Origin: Amblyomma americanum
Taxonomy: Eukaryota > Arthropoda > Arachnida > Ixodida > Ixodidae
DNA: 64,000 bases
Direction of reading: 5' to 3'
Assembly: GCF_052857255.1 (NCBI RefSeq)
Contig: NW_027526658.1
Location: 62,001-126,000 of the forward strand
Shown here: one piece after another, positions 29,785 to 41,119 of the stretch
Layout of the letters: the number at the start of each line of letters is the position of its first letter
Position numbering within the stretch: position 1 is the first letter of the stretch
Translations under genes and position numbers: made by a program
The notes under the pieces: generated by a model
What the model saw: only the letters and a program-made list of their open reading frames with translations
What the model was told of the DNA's origin: nothing
Database searches by the model: none

Positions 29785-29905
29785 AGTGGTTTAGTTCGGC
29801 TATGACAGGATATACTTAGCGAATGCTAAGGCATAGCTTGGTTAGCCTTGGTTAATCTTGATTGAAAGTCCCGGTTAGTCTGGTTGTCTGGCTGGTTGTT
29901 GTCAC
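29785..29905 (+). repeat. Dispersed repeat C, copy 1
   Basis: It matches 50873-50995 over about 115 bp: TAGTTCGGCTATGACAGGAT, ATACTTAGCGAATGCTAAGG, TTGGTTAATCTTGATTG, GGTTAGTCTGGTTGTCT. A set of CACGTG-containing short repeats follows at 29901-29960. Confidence 0.65.
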
Positions 29906-29979
29906 GTGGTTCGTCACGTGGTTGGTCACGTTATCAGTCACGTGGTTGTTCACGTGCGGCGGTGCGACCACGGTGGGAA

Positions 29980-30083
29980 TGCGAGCACGGCGAAACTGTT
30001 GTCCGTGGAAAATGTAGCTTTCGCTACAAAAGTAACGCGTTACAGGTTACGCCGTTTCATGTAATGCGTTGCTGCCAACACTG
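29980..30083 (-). repeat. Possible DNA-transposon terminus
   Basis: The minus strand begins CAGTGTTGGCAGCAACGCATTA and continues with GTAACGCGTTACTTTTG. This looks like the terminal repeat of a hAT-type element with GTAACGCGTTAC palindromes. The other end was not found; GTTAAC/GGTAACG-rich sequence at 29700-29785 is a weak candidate. Confidence 0.35.
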
Positions 30084-30603
30084 GTTCGTGGTAGCAGCAC
30101 TCTGGTACCAGCAAGGTTTACTGTCTGCTGGACATGCCCCCTTCTCGCCCGCTTCTCTTCTTCGAACCTGCGCATGGACCTTGTGGCTGCTCTCACGGTT
30201 TGAGGAGCCTTCGCCATCATCCGCCTGTCTTAGTTGGGCAGCGCACTTTCCGCCCCTTGCCACTTTCGGCGCTTTACGTGCCATTGCGTTCAGCCCCTCC
30301 TCTTTTTCGTGGTGGGCAGGGCGCTCTGCACCTATCTCTCATTTCGCTATTCGATGTGCCATAGGGTTTCCCCTCCATTCTTCGGCCTTAGCAACGCGTT
30401 TGGCCGCCTTGTCTCCCACACCTGCGGCTGCACAAGGCCGCGTTTGGCGACACGTGTAAATCCGACTACTTTTGTCACTTTGCTCAACGGGCTCATTAAT
30501 GGCCCCAGAGAATCCCCTCCACTTCTGCCCCTTGCCAATTCTTTGGGCATTGTTCTTGTTGGAACCCTGCCTCTTGTTGTGTCTTGTTGGTTGTCTGGTT
30601 GTT

Positions 30604-30885
30604 AGGCCGCTCGGCTGCCTAGCCGGAGCACCCGGATTCGAACCAGACCGCAGCGGCCGTTTTTTCATAGTGAAGAATCGGAAACGGCGCCCGTGTTGCT
30701 GTGCGATATCAGCAGCGCGCACATTAAAGATCCCCAGGTGGTGTATATCATTTCATGCCCCTCTTCTACGGCACTTCTCTCTCTTTCACTCCCGCCTTCC
30801 TTCCGTCCTTCACGGCGTCCTCACATCCGCCAGGAATTGAAGGAGTTACTGCGCCCTTTCATTCTTCCCCAGAAAACACTACTTA
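30604..30885 (+). mobile_element. SINE family 1, diverged copy
   Basis: The A box is damaged (GTTAGGCCGCTCGGCTGC). The B box reads GGATTCGAACC. The body keeps GATCCCCAGGTGGT and the pyrimidine tract, and ends near CCCCAGAAAACACTACT. Confidence 0.75.
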
Positions 30886-32496
30886 GTGAGCATGCGCCTG
30901 CCAGCCCCGATACATGGCGGTGAAGTACTAGAGCGTAGACACCTACGGTTTAAAGCTTCGCCGCAACGCCAGAAGTCTCTGTTATGTTGGACCCCTCCCG
31001 AAACAAAGTCCTCGCTTCGTGCCTGACTCGGGGCTTCCGGGTCTTTCCACTAAGATAGCGACAAAAACAAAAGAAAATAAATGTCATCTGCACAGCGGCC
31101 AACCCAAACTTGATTCATAGTGTCGTTGCGCATCTTGACCTGCCGCGTCCACCCATCTTGTGACTTCCGCAGAGCGAAGACGCCCGGGCCTCGATCTACA
31201 CAGTCGTGCCTCGTTAATATGGACACTTTGGTTCCCGAGCGAAACTGTCCAGAAAGCGAGTCGTCCGTACTAACGAATCACGAAAAAAAAATATTTAGAA
31301 AGAAACACACTATGACTAGGGCCTGCTTCTGTGCACAGTGGTGGTCATTGAAGTTGAAATTAGAGTTTTGGGAACCCGAAGGCCATTATTCTGGTCGCCA
31401 TTAAGCTTGAAAAAATGTGGTGCAGCTTCGTGCGGCTAGTGATCTATGTGTGATACGTTTCATGCCGTATCATGGCCGGGTGACCTAACTCCTAATACAA
31501 ATCTTTACTGCCCACGATCCCACGACTCAGTCGGCTGGCAGCTGATGAATAGGCTTTCTATGTAGCACAAACTGCAGGGAGCTTTCTTCGCACTCATTCG
31601 TGCAATATAACAAATGGTAAGGGGCGTCAACTCGGCAACGTTGCACTGTATATCATAAAAACCTGAAAAGGAAAGGACCTGAAGCAGTGAATTTGATATT
31701 TTTAACGGCGTTACTCTGGTGTGTAACAAAAGTCTATGTCAAGATATCGTGGGCGGCTGTGGTGTTGGTTGAATAATAATAAGGCGCCGAAGTTACAATT
31801 CATCGGGCCAACCTGCCCACCACTGCACTCTCCGTAAGTTCGGAGGGGGAGAAGCGACAAACTTCTCCACCCCGCGTGCGAAAGATTGTGATTCGACTGC
31901 TGACCGGCGATAGGGGCCACGCCTAATTAGTCGTTGACCGGAGACATGAGGCGTAGGCAAGTTCCGTAGCGAATTAATTTAAACACACAACAGCCAAGTA
32001 TTACAATATGCCCGACAAGGTAGTGCCGTACACTGACGTGACGCAAATAACACAAGCACCAATTGAACACGTTAACACAACAATTAACACAAAGAAAGAA
32101 ACATCAGGGCGATTGCTATACAAAAATTTTATGAGACGGAAATACAGTACAAAGGATTACAACGAGAAACACAGAAAGCAAAAATACAAAGATAAAAGAG
32201 TTGAAGTGAGTGGTGAGAAACGATGGCTTAGCTCCGGAGTGGCAAGGTCCGGTCGCAGGGAGCGTCGGGCTGCGGTTGCTCGTCGCGGGGCTGATGGGGG
32301 CTTGCGGATACGGGCGAACTTGGGCCTCGCATCTTCGGGACCACCGTCGCCGCTCTCTACGCGTCAGATCTCCGCCTAGGCTCCTTGCCGACCACTTCCC
32401 TGGCTGACCTCACTCGCGACCGCACGCACGAAAATCTCCAGAACAACTGCCAGCGCGCGGCGTTCCCGTCGCCCCCTTCGACAGGAAGCATGCGGT
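30886..32496. other. No gene recognised
   Basis: At 31198 CAGTCGTGCCTCGTTAATAT resembles the start of a pogo/Tigger terminus. The frame at 32008-32379 is lysine/arginine-rich with no known domain. Nothing else was identified. Confidence 0.4.
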
Positions 32497-32501
32497 AGTA
32501 C

Positions 32502-35067
32502 ATGTGTGACAAGCATGATTTAGTTGTATGCAACAGCACCGAGAAGTGTGAAGGGCTCATAACATGGGAGGCGGGGAGTCTGCACTCGACGATAGATTAT
32601 GCACTAATGTTACAGAAGATGTATAGTAGAATAGGGGTAATGAACATAGATGAAGATGGTTCCAGAAGTCTAGGTAGTGACCACAAACGTATAAAGTTGA
32701 GCTTCAGAAGAAAAAGCAACGTAGGACTGAAGCGAGATGAACAATCAGGGGGGAATTTTTACTAAGAAAAGCAATTGGAAGCAGCAGCCAAACAAATCGA
32801 GAAAGTAATTTTTGAGGATAGTGAAACAGAATGGACTTATACCAAATAAACTCGATTACTGGAGCTAGAGCTAGCTAAGATGCGAGTAAAGCTAAAAGGG
32901 AAAAGATGCAAACCCAAGAGTTGGTGGGATGAGGAGGTCAAGAGGGCAATAAAGAAGCGCCAGGAAGCCTCCAGGGAACACAGATATTCCAAGAAGAGGG
33001 GGGAACCAAAACCCGAAGCAGACAGAAAATGGGATACCTTCATAAAGTGTAGAAGGGACGCATCCTATTAGATTAATGAGAAAATTAGAAGAAAGGGTGC
33101 CCAATGGATGTCAAAAGTAAATAAAAAGGGTAGAAAAGCAGCCCAAAAATTCTGGAAACATCTAAATGCAATGAGTAATAACACTAGGCTAGAACAAAGG
33201 TTTATTGTTACAGATCATGGTATTCGACTAGAAGGAGATGAAGCGATAAAACACATAGAAACAAGGATGACAGAAAAATTTACAGCAAAGCACGTGGTAC
33301 ATAATTTATGGAAGGAGGATAGACCGGTTACAGCAATAGCTTTACTTGAGCAAGGAGAGTGGGAAAGGGCAGAGAAGAAGGTTCCTAGTGGCACATCAAC
33401 AGGACCAGATGGTATCCCGATTATGTTGATAAATTAGTTATGACCAAAATCCAAGCAAACATTAATACAGGTAGTGAACAAAATGATAGTGGATGAGAAA
33501 GTCCCCGATGAATGGCGATTAAGTAGAATGAACATGATATATAAGGGTAAGGGGGACAAAGCAGACGTAAGTAACTATCGTCCCATAACAGTGACATCTG
33601 TGGTTTACAGGGTGGTGATGCAGATTATAAAGGATAGACTGCAGGCTTGGGTGGAGAACGAGGGGGTGTTAGGTGAACTACAGAATAGGTTCCGGAAACA
33701 AAGGAGGTTGGAGGACAATCTGTTTTCATTGACACAGTGTATAAAAATTGCGGAAAAGGAACACAGGCCCTTATGGCTAGCATTTCTGGATATTAGGGGA
33801 GCCTATGACAACGTTACTCAGGAGCATTTGTGGGACATACCGGGTACATTAAATGTGAAAAATGGAGTAATTAATTTTTTAAAACACACATATATATATA
33901 GAGAGGTAACAGAATGCTCATAAACTGGGAAAAAACTGTATCAGGGCCTGTAGAGATACAGAGGGGGCTTAGGCAAGGATGTCCTCTGTCCCCTTTGTTG
34001 TTCCTGTTGTACCTGCAAGGGTTGGAGACCAAGCTAGAGGGGAGCGGACTAGGCTTCAACCTATCTTTTTCAAGCAAGTGGAATGGATTAAACAGACATT
34101 ACCGGGAGTAATGTACGCGGACGATATAGTGATAACGGCTGACAACAAGGCAGACCTGCAGAAGTTGTTCGGCATATGCAGTACAGAGGGAGATAGATTA
34201 GGCTTCAAGTATAGTAAGGAAAAATCTGCAGTCATGATATTTAATGAAGAGGGCGGCGAGCATAGAATACAGGCGTTCGTGCTAAAAGTAGTGAATGAGT
34301 ACAAGTATCTTGGGGTGTGGATAAATAACAGTGCTGAGTATCCGACAGAGCATGAAAAATATGTAATGAATAAAGCTAGTAGGAATGCAGCTGTCATGAA
34401 AAATAGGGCACTGTGGAATTACAATAGGTATGAGGTGGTAAGAGGGATCTGGAAAGGGCTGATGGTTCCTAGCCTGGCCTTCGGTAATGCGGTCCTGTGT
34501 ATGAGGCCAGATGTTCAAGCAAGGCTAGAAATTAAACAACGGGGAGTAGAGTGGTTAGCTTGGGGAGCACATGGCAATACACCAAATCAGGGGGTACAGG
34601 GTGATATCGGATGGGCGTCTTTCTAGAGCAGAGAGGCAAGCAGTAAGATAGCATTTGAGGAACGATTGAGAAAGATGGAGGAAAAGCAGTGGGCTAGGAA
34701 AGTTTTCAGATACCTGTATATAAAGAATGTTGATACGAAATGGAGAAAGCGAACTAGAAAATTGACAAGCAAATATCTGGACAGCAGTAAGGGGGCAAAA
34801 CAGCAATTATCGGTTAAGAAAAAGGTTAAAGAAACAGAGAGAGCTTTGTGGAAAACAGGGATGCTGACGAAATTGGCACTGGGAACATACCGGACCTTTA
34901 AACAGGAAATTGTCAAAGAAAATATCTATGATAATTGTACGGGAAGCTCTTTGTTGTTTGAGGCCAGGACTGGAGTTTTGCGGACTAAGACGTATAGAGT
35001 CAGGTACCATGAGATAGACACTTTGTGCATTGCGTGCGGAGAGGAGGAGGAAACGGCTTGAAACCAC
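32502..35067 (+). pseudogene. LINE-E polyprotein, many frameshifts
   Basis: Reading-frame pieces lie at 32502-32765, 33108-33437, 33474-33923, 33979-34626 and 34666-35061. Motifs in order are STGPDGIP, NYRPITVTSV, the block-A phrase AFLDIRGAYDNV, GLRQGCPLSPLLF and the catalytic YADDIVIT. The C-terminal block begins WRKRTRKLTSKYLD. The zinc-like motif CIACGEEEETA is cut by a TGA in this copy but intact at 38467-39030. I did not assign a clade. The number of breaks shows a dead copy. Confidence 0.8.
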
Positions 35068-35284
35068 TTGATACTTTTCTGTAGAGGGGCTTCACCCTAC
35101 AGTGGGAAAGCAGCGGGGCTGACTTACCCAAGGCATTGGGGTTTAGGGATAGTGGATTTTAAGAGGTTAGAAGTAACCAAGCGAAGGTTATACGATTGGT
35201 GGCTAAAAGCAAGACAGGATTCAAATTTCACACGAAATGCCAGGTGGCTTGAACCACCGCCCGATTTAAAGGGTTCAGCCGTAT

Positions 35285-35609
35285 CCATCCATCCATCCAT
35301 CCATCCATCCATCCATCCATCCATCCATCCATCCATCCATCCATCCATCCATCCATCCATCCATCCATCCATCCATCCATCCATCCATCCATCCATCCAT
35401 CCATCCATCCATCCATCCATCATCCATCCATCCATCCATCCATCCATCCATCCATCCATCCATTCATCCATCCATCCATCCATCCATCCATCCATCCATC
35501 CATCCATCCATCCATCCATCCATCCATCCATCCATCCATCCATCCATCCATCCATCCATCCATCCATCCATCCATCCATCCATCCATCCATCCATCCATC
35601 CATCCATCG
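35285..35609 (+). repeat. (CATC)n microsatellite, ~325 bp
   Basis: A run of about 80 tetranucleotides with two small interruptions, a lost C near 35420 and CATTCATC near 35462. It is the expanded 3' tail of LINE-E. Confidence 0.95.
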
Positions 35610-36039
35610 CATGGCAAAGAATGAAAAAAAAACAACACAGGGAAAAAAAAGACTCTTCAGGAGCCACGCACACTGGACTTGCAGATCCCAAAAACAAAAA
35701 AAGAACACATGAAGGAATGTCGAAAGGATTCGGCACAATGCCTTAATCCCACGAGGAGTCATTGGGGGCCGCTAACAGTGCCGGGGCATTCAATCCGCTT
35801 CTGCTGTTCCCAACACGTGCAAGCGCTTGCCACCTGTATGGCAACAATGCTAGGAGGGAGGGGGGGAGTAGTTTTGAGTGACCCCTCCAGGGCTATGGTG
35901 AGAATGCCGTTCCCCCGCGGTGGAGGGGGAAAAAGTCGTCGACACCGCTCCGCCACATGTTTCTGGGAAACAAAGATCAAAGCTGGACAGGGCATTCATG
36001 AGCTTTGTGACAGCAAAAACAGCGCTGAATTTTACAACC
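35610..36039. other. No feature recognised
   Basis: The 3' flank of LINE-E. It has no known motif. Confidence 0.5.
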
Positions 36040-36343
36040 CGCCATGGTGGCTCAGTGGTTAAGGCACTCGGCTACTGGTTCGGAGCTCCCGGGTTCGAAC
36101 CCAACCACGGCGGCTGCGTTTATATGCGGGCAATATACTAAGGCGCCCGTGTGTTGTGCGATATCAGAGCACTTTAAAGATCCCTAAATGTTCGGAATTT
36201 TTCCGGAGCCCTCCACTACGGCACCTATTTCTTCTTTTCTTCTTTCACTCCCTCCTTTATCTCTTCCCTTACGGCGCGGCTCAGGTCTTCAAACATATAT
36301 GAGAGATTCTGCGCCATTTCCTTTTCCCAAAAACCAATTATTA
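36040..36343 (+). mobile_element. SINE family 1, near-complete copy
   Basis: A box GTGGCTCAGTGGTTAAGG and B box GGGTTCGAACCC are intact. The tail CCCAAAAACCAATTATTATT ends in an ATT run. Confidence 0.88.
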
Positions 36344-36409
36344 TTATTATTTTACACAAACCTTACAGAAAGACGGACAGGGCGGGCGCTGACTCTATGT
36401 TTTAAAGCG

Positions 36410-36733
36410 AAAGCTTTACTGCCAGTGAACTTGCGATTTCGCTGTGGCGGTGCTTCGGGATGTCACATGACGTCACAACTCGCCCCTCGCCGCGGATATT
36501 TCTTTTTTCTCGCTCCCTAGTCGCTACTGCGCATGCGCCACTAGTACAGCACCAACCCAGAGGTGTTCCGCCGCTGCGCAACGCCGCGCCTTTCCTCAAA
36601 ATCCAACTTTCAATTTTCAGTTTTCTCTTCTTTTCTCCCTCCTTTAAACCTTCCTTTACGGCGCTATTCGGGAGTTCACCGACATATGAGACGGTTACTG
36701 TGCCATTTCCTTTCCTCAAAAACCAAGCAAAAC
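36410..36733 (+). repeat. Dispersed repeat B with SINE-type tail
   Basis: The 5' part holds CGCTCCCTAGTCGCTACTGC, GCATGCGCCACTAGTACAGC and CCGCTGCGCAACGCC. The 3' part has the pyrimidine tract, CTTTACGGCGCTATTCGGG and GACGGTTACTGTGCCATTTC, shared with the SINE tail. Inverted copies lie at 50640-50870 and 51482-51700. It has no tRNA-like promoter. Confidence 0.7.
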
Positions 36734-36796
36734 AAGTGAGCCGACTCTGTTAGAGTTCATTGGTGTTGACAACTTTGCAGTAATAATAATGCCAAT

Positions 36797-37098
36797 AATT
36801 GGTTTTTGGAGAAAGGGAATGGCGCAGTATCTGTCTCATATATTGTTGGACACCCGAACCGCGCCATAAAAGAATGGATAAAGGGGAAGTGAAAGAAGAA
36901 AGGAAGAAAGAGGTGCTGTAGTGGCGGGCTCGGGAATAATTTCGACCAACTGCGGATATGTAACGTGCACTGACATTGCACAGCACACGGGCGCCTTAGC
37001 GTTTTGCCTCCATAAAAACACAGTCGCCGCGGTCGGGTTCAAACCCGGGAACTCCGGATCAGTAGCCGAGCGCCCTATCCACTGAGCCACTGCGGCGG
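36797..37098 (-). mobile_element. SINE family 1, minus-strand copy
   Basis: On the minus strand the A box is GTGGCTCAGTGGATAGGGCG. The B box has one change (GGGTTTGAACCC). The body and tail are complete. It faces a plus-strand copy 91 bp away. Confidence 0.87.
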
Positions 37099-37189
37099 AA
37101 ACTTTCCAAAGGCCGTTCATTTTCATGAAAGTAAAGGCGCACAACCGGCTCTGTTGGTCAGTGGAGACCTCAGTCTCGTTTCCTTGTAC

Positions 37190-37486
37190 CTTGCGTTGGT
37201 AGCTCAGTGGTTAGGGCGCTCGACTACTGATCCGGAGTTCCCGGGTTCGAACCCGACCGCGGCGGCTGCGTTTTTATGGAGGAAAAACGCCAAGGCGCGC
37301 TGTGCGATGTCAGTGCACGTTAAAGATCCCCTGGTGGTCGAAATTATTCCGGAGCCCTCCACTACGGCACCTCATTCTTCCTTTCTTTTTTCACTCCCTG
37401 CCTTATCCCTTCCCTTACGGCGCGGTTCAGGTGTCCAACGATATATGAGACAGTTACTGCGCCATTTCCTTCCTCCAAAACCAATT
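37190..37486 (+). mobile_element. SINE family 1, plus-strand copy
   Basis: The head (GGTAGCTCAGTGGTTAGGGC) and B box are intact. A small deletion after AAACGCC removes about 10 bases of the body. The tail ends CCAAAACCAATTAGTATT. Confidence 0.87.
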
Positions 37487-37504
37487 AGTATTATTGATAG
37501 TAGC

Positions 37505-37790
37505 CAAAAGGCCGAGAAGCGTTTTAATTCCTCCAACATGAACTAATCACGCGCACAACCTGGACACATTTCTTAATGTGTAAATAGTTTGTATTAAAAC
37601 TTCTCCCCCTATCCTCTCTTCCTGTCCCCTCACATCTTCCATTTGATTTCTACATTGTGCCTGCTATCCTTTATTTCCGCTGCCCCAGCTCAGGTGCTTC
37701 AATTTCGATGGCAGATGCCACGGCTAGCAAAAATCTTTTAATTCCGTTTTACTATTATGTTAATAAAAAACCACTTCCACCACCACTGAT
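37505..37790 (+). mobile_element. LINE-C 3' untranslated tail
   Basis: Matches 49680-49943 (plus) and 50236-50465 (minus): ATCACGCGCACAACCTGGAC, TGCCTGCTATCCTTTATTTC, CAGGTGCTTCAATTTCGATG and the end AATAAAAAACCACTTCCACC. The coding part is missing. Confidence 0.75.
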
Positions 37791-38315
37791 AATACTCTTT
37801 TAGCATAGCGGCTGCGCATACGCTGTGTCGGAGCCGGTGCCAGGCGGGGCCACTGCGCGTGCGAGGAGGGCGTCCGGTAAGCCGGCAAACGTCTACGCTA
37901 GCCCGCCTCAAAACCCTTCTTGTCTACGATAGTACGTCTCTGCTAACATAGAAGAGCATAATACACCAATGTCAGTCAACGGCCGTGAACACACAGTGTC
38001 AACGCAGGTAAATAAGGGCGGAACGCAATTAAAGCACTAAATTTCTTGCGCCAGGGGAAACTACGTGAGGACTTGGCGGTCGGACGTGTGTCACGTCGGC
38101 TCCGCAGATTCATGTGGAAATCGGAAGGTTTCACTACCATCGACAAGAAATCTCATATTCGTGCGGCGTAAGGTACCAGGACCAAGTGGGTACCAACTTT
38201 GTGGACGGGCGAGCCAAATTTGATTAATTATCATCCTTTTCCTTGAAAGCGGCCGGCCGAGTTAAGCCTAACCGAGGCGACGGAGCGAGCACGAGGCGAG
38301 ACGCCCGCCAGGTGC
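37791..38315. other. No feature recognised
   Basis: GC-rich in places and without an identifiable motif. Confidence 0.5.
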
Positions 38316-38406
38316 GATGGATGGATGGATGGATGGATGGATGGATGGATGGATGGATGGATGGATGGATGGATGGATGGATGGATGGATGGATGGATGG
38401 ATGGAT
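38316..38406 (-). repeat. (GATG)n microsatellite, LINE-E tail
   Basis: About 22 units on the plus strand. It equals CATC on the minus strand and directly joins the 3' end of a minus-strand LINE-E. Confidence 0.95.
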
Positions 38407-38466
38407 ACGGCTGAACAGTTTACATCGGGCGGTGGCTCAAGCCACCTAGCCATGTCTTGTGAAATT

Positions 38467-39030
38467 TTACTCCTGTCTTGCTTTTAGCCACCAATCAGAT
38501 AACCTTCGCTTGGTTACTTCTAACCTCTTAAAATCCACTTTCCCTTCACTATGCCTAAACCACCATGCCTTGGGTAAGTCAGCCCCGCTGCTTTCCACTG
38601 TAGGGTGAAGCCCTTTACAGAAAAGTATCAAGTGTTCAGCCGTTTCCTCCTCCTCTCCGCACGCAATGCACAAAGTGTCTGTCTCCTGGTACCTGACTCT
38701 ATACGTCTTTGTCCGCAAAACTCCAGTCCTGGCCTCAAACAACAAAGAACTTCCCCTACAATTATCATAGATATTTTCTTTGGCAATTTCCTGTTTAAAG
38801 GTCCGGTATGTTCCCAGTGCCAATTTCGTCAGCATCCCTGTTTTCCACAAAGCTCTCTCTGTTTCTTTAACCTTTTTCTTAACCGATAATTGCTGTTTTG
38901 CCCCCTTACTGCTGTCCAGATATTTGCTTGTCAATTTTCTAGTTCGCTTTCTCCATTTCGTATCAACATTCTTTATATACAGGTATCTGAAAACTTTCCT
39001 AGCCCACCGCTTTTCCTCCATCTTTCTCAA
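38467..39030 (-). pseudogene. LINE-E C-terminal ORF fragment
   Basis: An uninterrupted C-terminal segment of the LINE-E polyprotein: a basic region WRKRTRKLTSKYLDSSKG, a zinc-knuckle-like C-x2-C-x8-H-x4-C motif, and the end [11 protein letters not shown]. The RT domain is missing through 5' truncation, so it is non-functional alone. Confidence 0.75.
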
Positions 39031-39235
39031 TCGTTCCTCAAATGCTATCTTACTGCTTGCCTCTCTGCTCTAGAAAGACGCCCATCCCATATCACCCTGT
39101 ACCCCCTGATTTGGTGTATTGCCATGTGCTCCGAAAGCGAACCTCCCTACTCCCCGTTGCCTAATTTCCAGCCTTGCTGGTCCGAAGGTCAGGCTAGGGA
39201 CCATCACCCCTTTCCAGATCCCTCTTACCACCTTA

Positions 39236-40910
39236 CGACTAGTGTTCCTGTATATTCTCCCGCAGGGAGCAGAGTTGCGCGACTGTTTTCCTCGCGCCGC
39301 TCATGACGCCATTCGCCGAGCGGCCGTCACGTGAATGCGCAGACGACGGTTGTTCCATTTTGAAGTGGAGGAGCCGACTTTCCAGGCGCAACGCCGGTTC
39401 CTCGCCAGCCCCAGTACCCTGATGTGCAGTCGGCCGCCTGGTGCAGTCCGGTGCAGTCGGCCGCCTTTTCCGTGCGCTCCAGTTGTATATATTTTGATAG
39501 TGTGCAGTGAGGGCAGCCTAGTGTGATAAAAATGACAGTTCAATATAAATTATAAATTGTTCAGCAGGCTCGTTCAAACTCCATGCGGCGACTCATGTTT
39601 GCATTCAACAAAATATCTTCTTTTTTCCTGCAACGCTACAAGTTTCAAATGAAAATGTGAACAAACTTTTTGTTCCTAAGCTAACTGTTCGTGAGAGAGC
39701 ATTTCTCATGTGCAGCCGCTGCCAGCCTGTCTGCTTATTCTGCTGCCAGCTCCAGCATTTTGCAGAAATTGTTTGTTTTGCGAAATAAAGAATGTTTGAC
39801 AAGCAAATTGTATTATGTGAAATTTTGTTTTAGTCCCAATATACTACACAGAAGTGGGAGGCCAGTCTCTCTGCATGACAACAAGCTTTGCCTAGGCTAT
39901 TTAACTATTTTATTTGTTAAGAGTACCCTTAAGGTTCCACTGACAAGGATGTTGACATTGGAGGAGAGGGGAACAAAAATAGCATGAAATACTTGAAAGC
40001 AAAATTGGATTTTCAGATAAATTTTTTTCCTTGAGTAAAAACATGGAGCACCCCAAAACAAAGATATTTCAGAATGCAGTGAAGGTACATATATTTCAAG
40101 TAGGTCAAGAGAAAACGCAATAGTGCTTAGGGAAAAACGAGCAAATAACAGCACCAGAAAGAGATACACATCACTTTTCGAGATCCTTAGAAACTATTTA
40201 AGGAAGTACGGCACGTGATGTGTTTGGCTTGAAAAGATGACCATGGCAGAGGAAAAATGCAATGGAGGGCTAGAAGTCAGAGCAACAAATGATACGTATA
40301 TTTTGTGAAAGATAAGTGTGCGAGTTTGCGATATCTGTGCCTTTGGTTGGTTAGGTTTAATTGCGTGCAAAATGGATTGCTTTAGACTGCCCGCATTCAC
40401 ATCGTATGCAGCGTGGTTTCACAACCTTCGTGCAACATCGGCGGTCGCAACCCTATAGAATAGTTTATTTCAATGTGGTTCTGCAGGGAGATGCAATTCC
40501 GCACTTCTCTTCATCGCACAACTCACGCAGGTTTTTCATTTTCAAGCATTTATGCGCCATTAATGTCTGTACTGCGAGCTATCGCTGTCATTCCGCGATC
40601 TTTCTGTCATGCTGTAGGATGTTTTCGGCAAATCAGATTATTTTTCGGATTTTTTTCAACGAAGTATGAAGGGCTCAGCATCGATCCCTGAGCACTGAGA
40701 CAGTAAAAGGAAAAAAGAAAGATGCCTGCAATCCAGCGCCGTTTAATTGTAAGCTTTTCAAAAAAAAAGTTAACTGCTCTACAACGCCAGCCCCGTCATG
40801 ATCCCAGTCCCCGTGCGCTTGAGGAGCTGCTTTCCCGCACAGCCTGGAACGAAATGGCGGACCTTCGCGCAACTCTGCTCTCTGCGGGAACATATACAGG
40901 AACATTACTT
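39236..40910. other. Unassigned; one segment repeated inverted
   Basis: TTCCTGTATATTCTCCCGCA to GTTGCGCGAC (39249-39285) recurs inverted at about 40865-40905. Each copy abuts a LINE-E insertion. No gene was recognised in the 1.6 kb between. Confidence 0.5.
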
Positions 40911-41035
40911 GGATGGATGGATGGATGGATGGATGGATGGATGGATGGATGGATGGATGGATGGATGGATGGATGGATGGATACGGCCGAACCCTTTACA
41001 TCGGGCGGTGGCTCAAGCCCCCTAGCCACCTAGCG
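40911..41035 (-). mobile_element. LINE-E 3' end only, with (CATC)n tail
   Basis: About 50 bp of the family 3' end (CTTGAGCCACCGCCCGATGT, AAAGGGTTCGGCCGTATCC on the minus strand) precede about 18 CATC units at 40911-40984. This is an extremely 5'-truncated insertion. Confidence 0.8.
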
Positions 41036-41119
41036 CCGCCTGTCGCGAAGCGGCGTAGGTACTAGCGGCGCAGGACGCGCTCTACTCCCTCGGAATTTTT
41101 TTAAATTTTGGCGGGAACC

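Larger units (their letters stand above)
32497..35609 (+). mobile_element. LINE-E, 5'-truncated copy with (CATC)n tail
   Basis: The copy opens in the C-terminal part of the endonuclease (…SLGSDHKRIKLSF), runs through reverse transcriptase and a C-terminal cysteine motif, and ends in GGGTTCAGCCGTATCCATCC and a CATC microsatellite. A second copy (minus, 38316-39235) and a third tail (minus, 40911-41035) show that the CATC repeat is the family's 3' terminus. Confidence 0.82.
38316..39235 (-). mobile_element. LINE-E, second 5'-truncated copy
   Basis: Reading on the minus strand, LINE-E sequence begins at about 39235 (GGTGGTAAGAGGGATCTGG) and runs to the CATC tail. It is closely similar to 34440-35290. 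An open frame of 187 residues (39030-38467) keeps the C-terminal motif CIACGEEEETAEHLILFC (C-x2-C…H-x4-C). Confidence 0.82.

Noticed and set aside
29884..30459. 191-codon open frame on the plus strand
   Set aside because: It runs through dispersed repeat C, a transposon terminus and GC-rich sequence. The composition is rich in W, C, S and R, with no motif.
35068..35762. Long frames of repeated Ile-His-Pro-Ser or Met-Asp-Gly-Trp on both strands
   Set aside because: Both are translations of the (CATC)n microsatellite, not proteins.
37190..37486. Bacterial-style or CRISPR-like direct repeats from recurring SINE words
   Set aside because: The repeats are dispersed, in both orientations, with no regular spacers.
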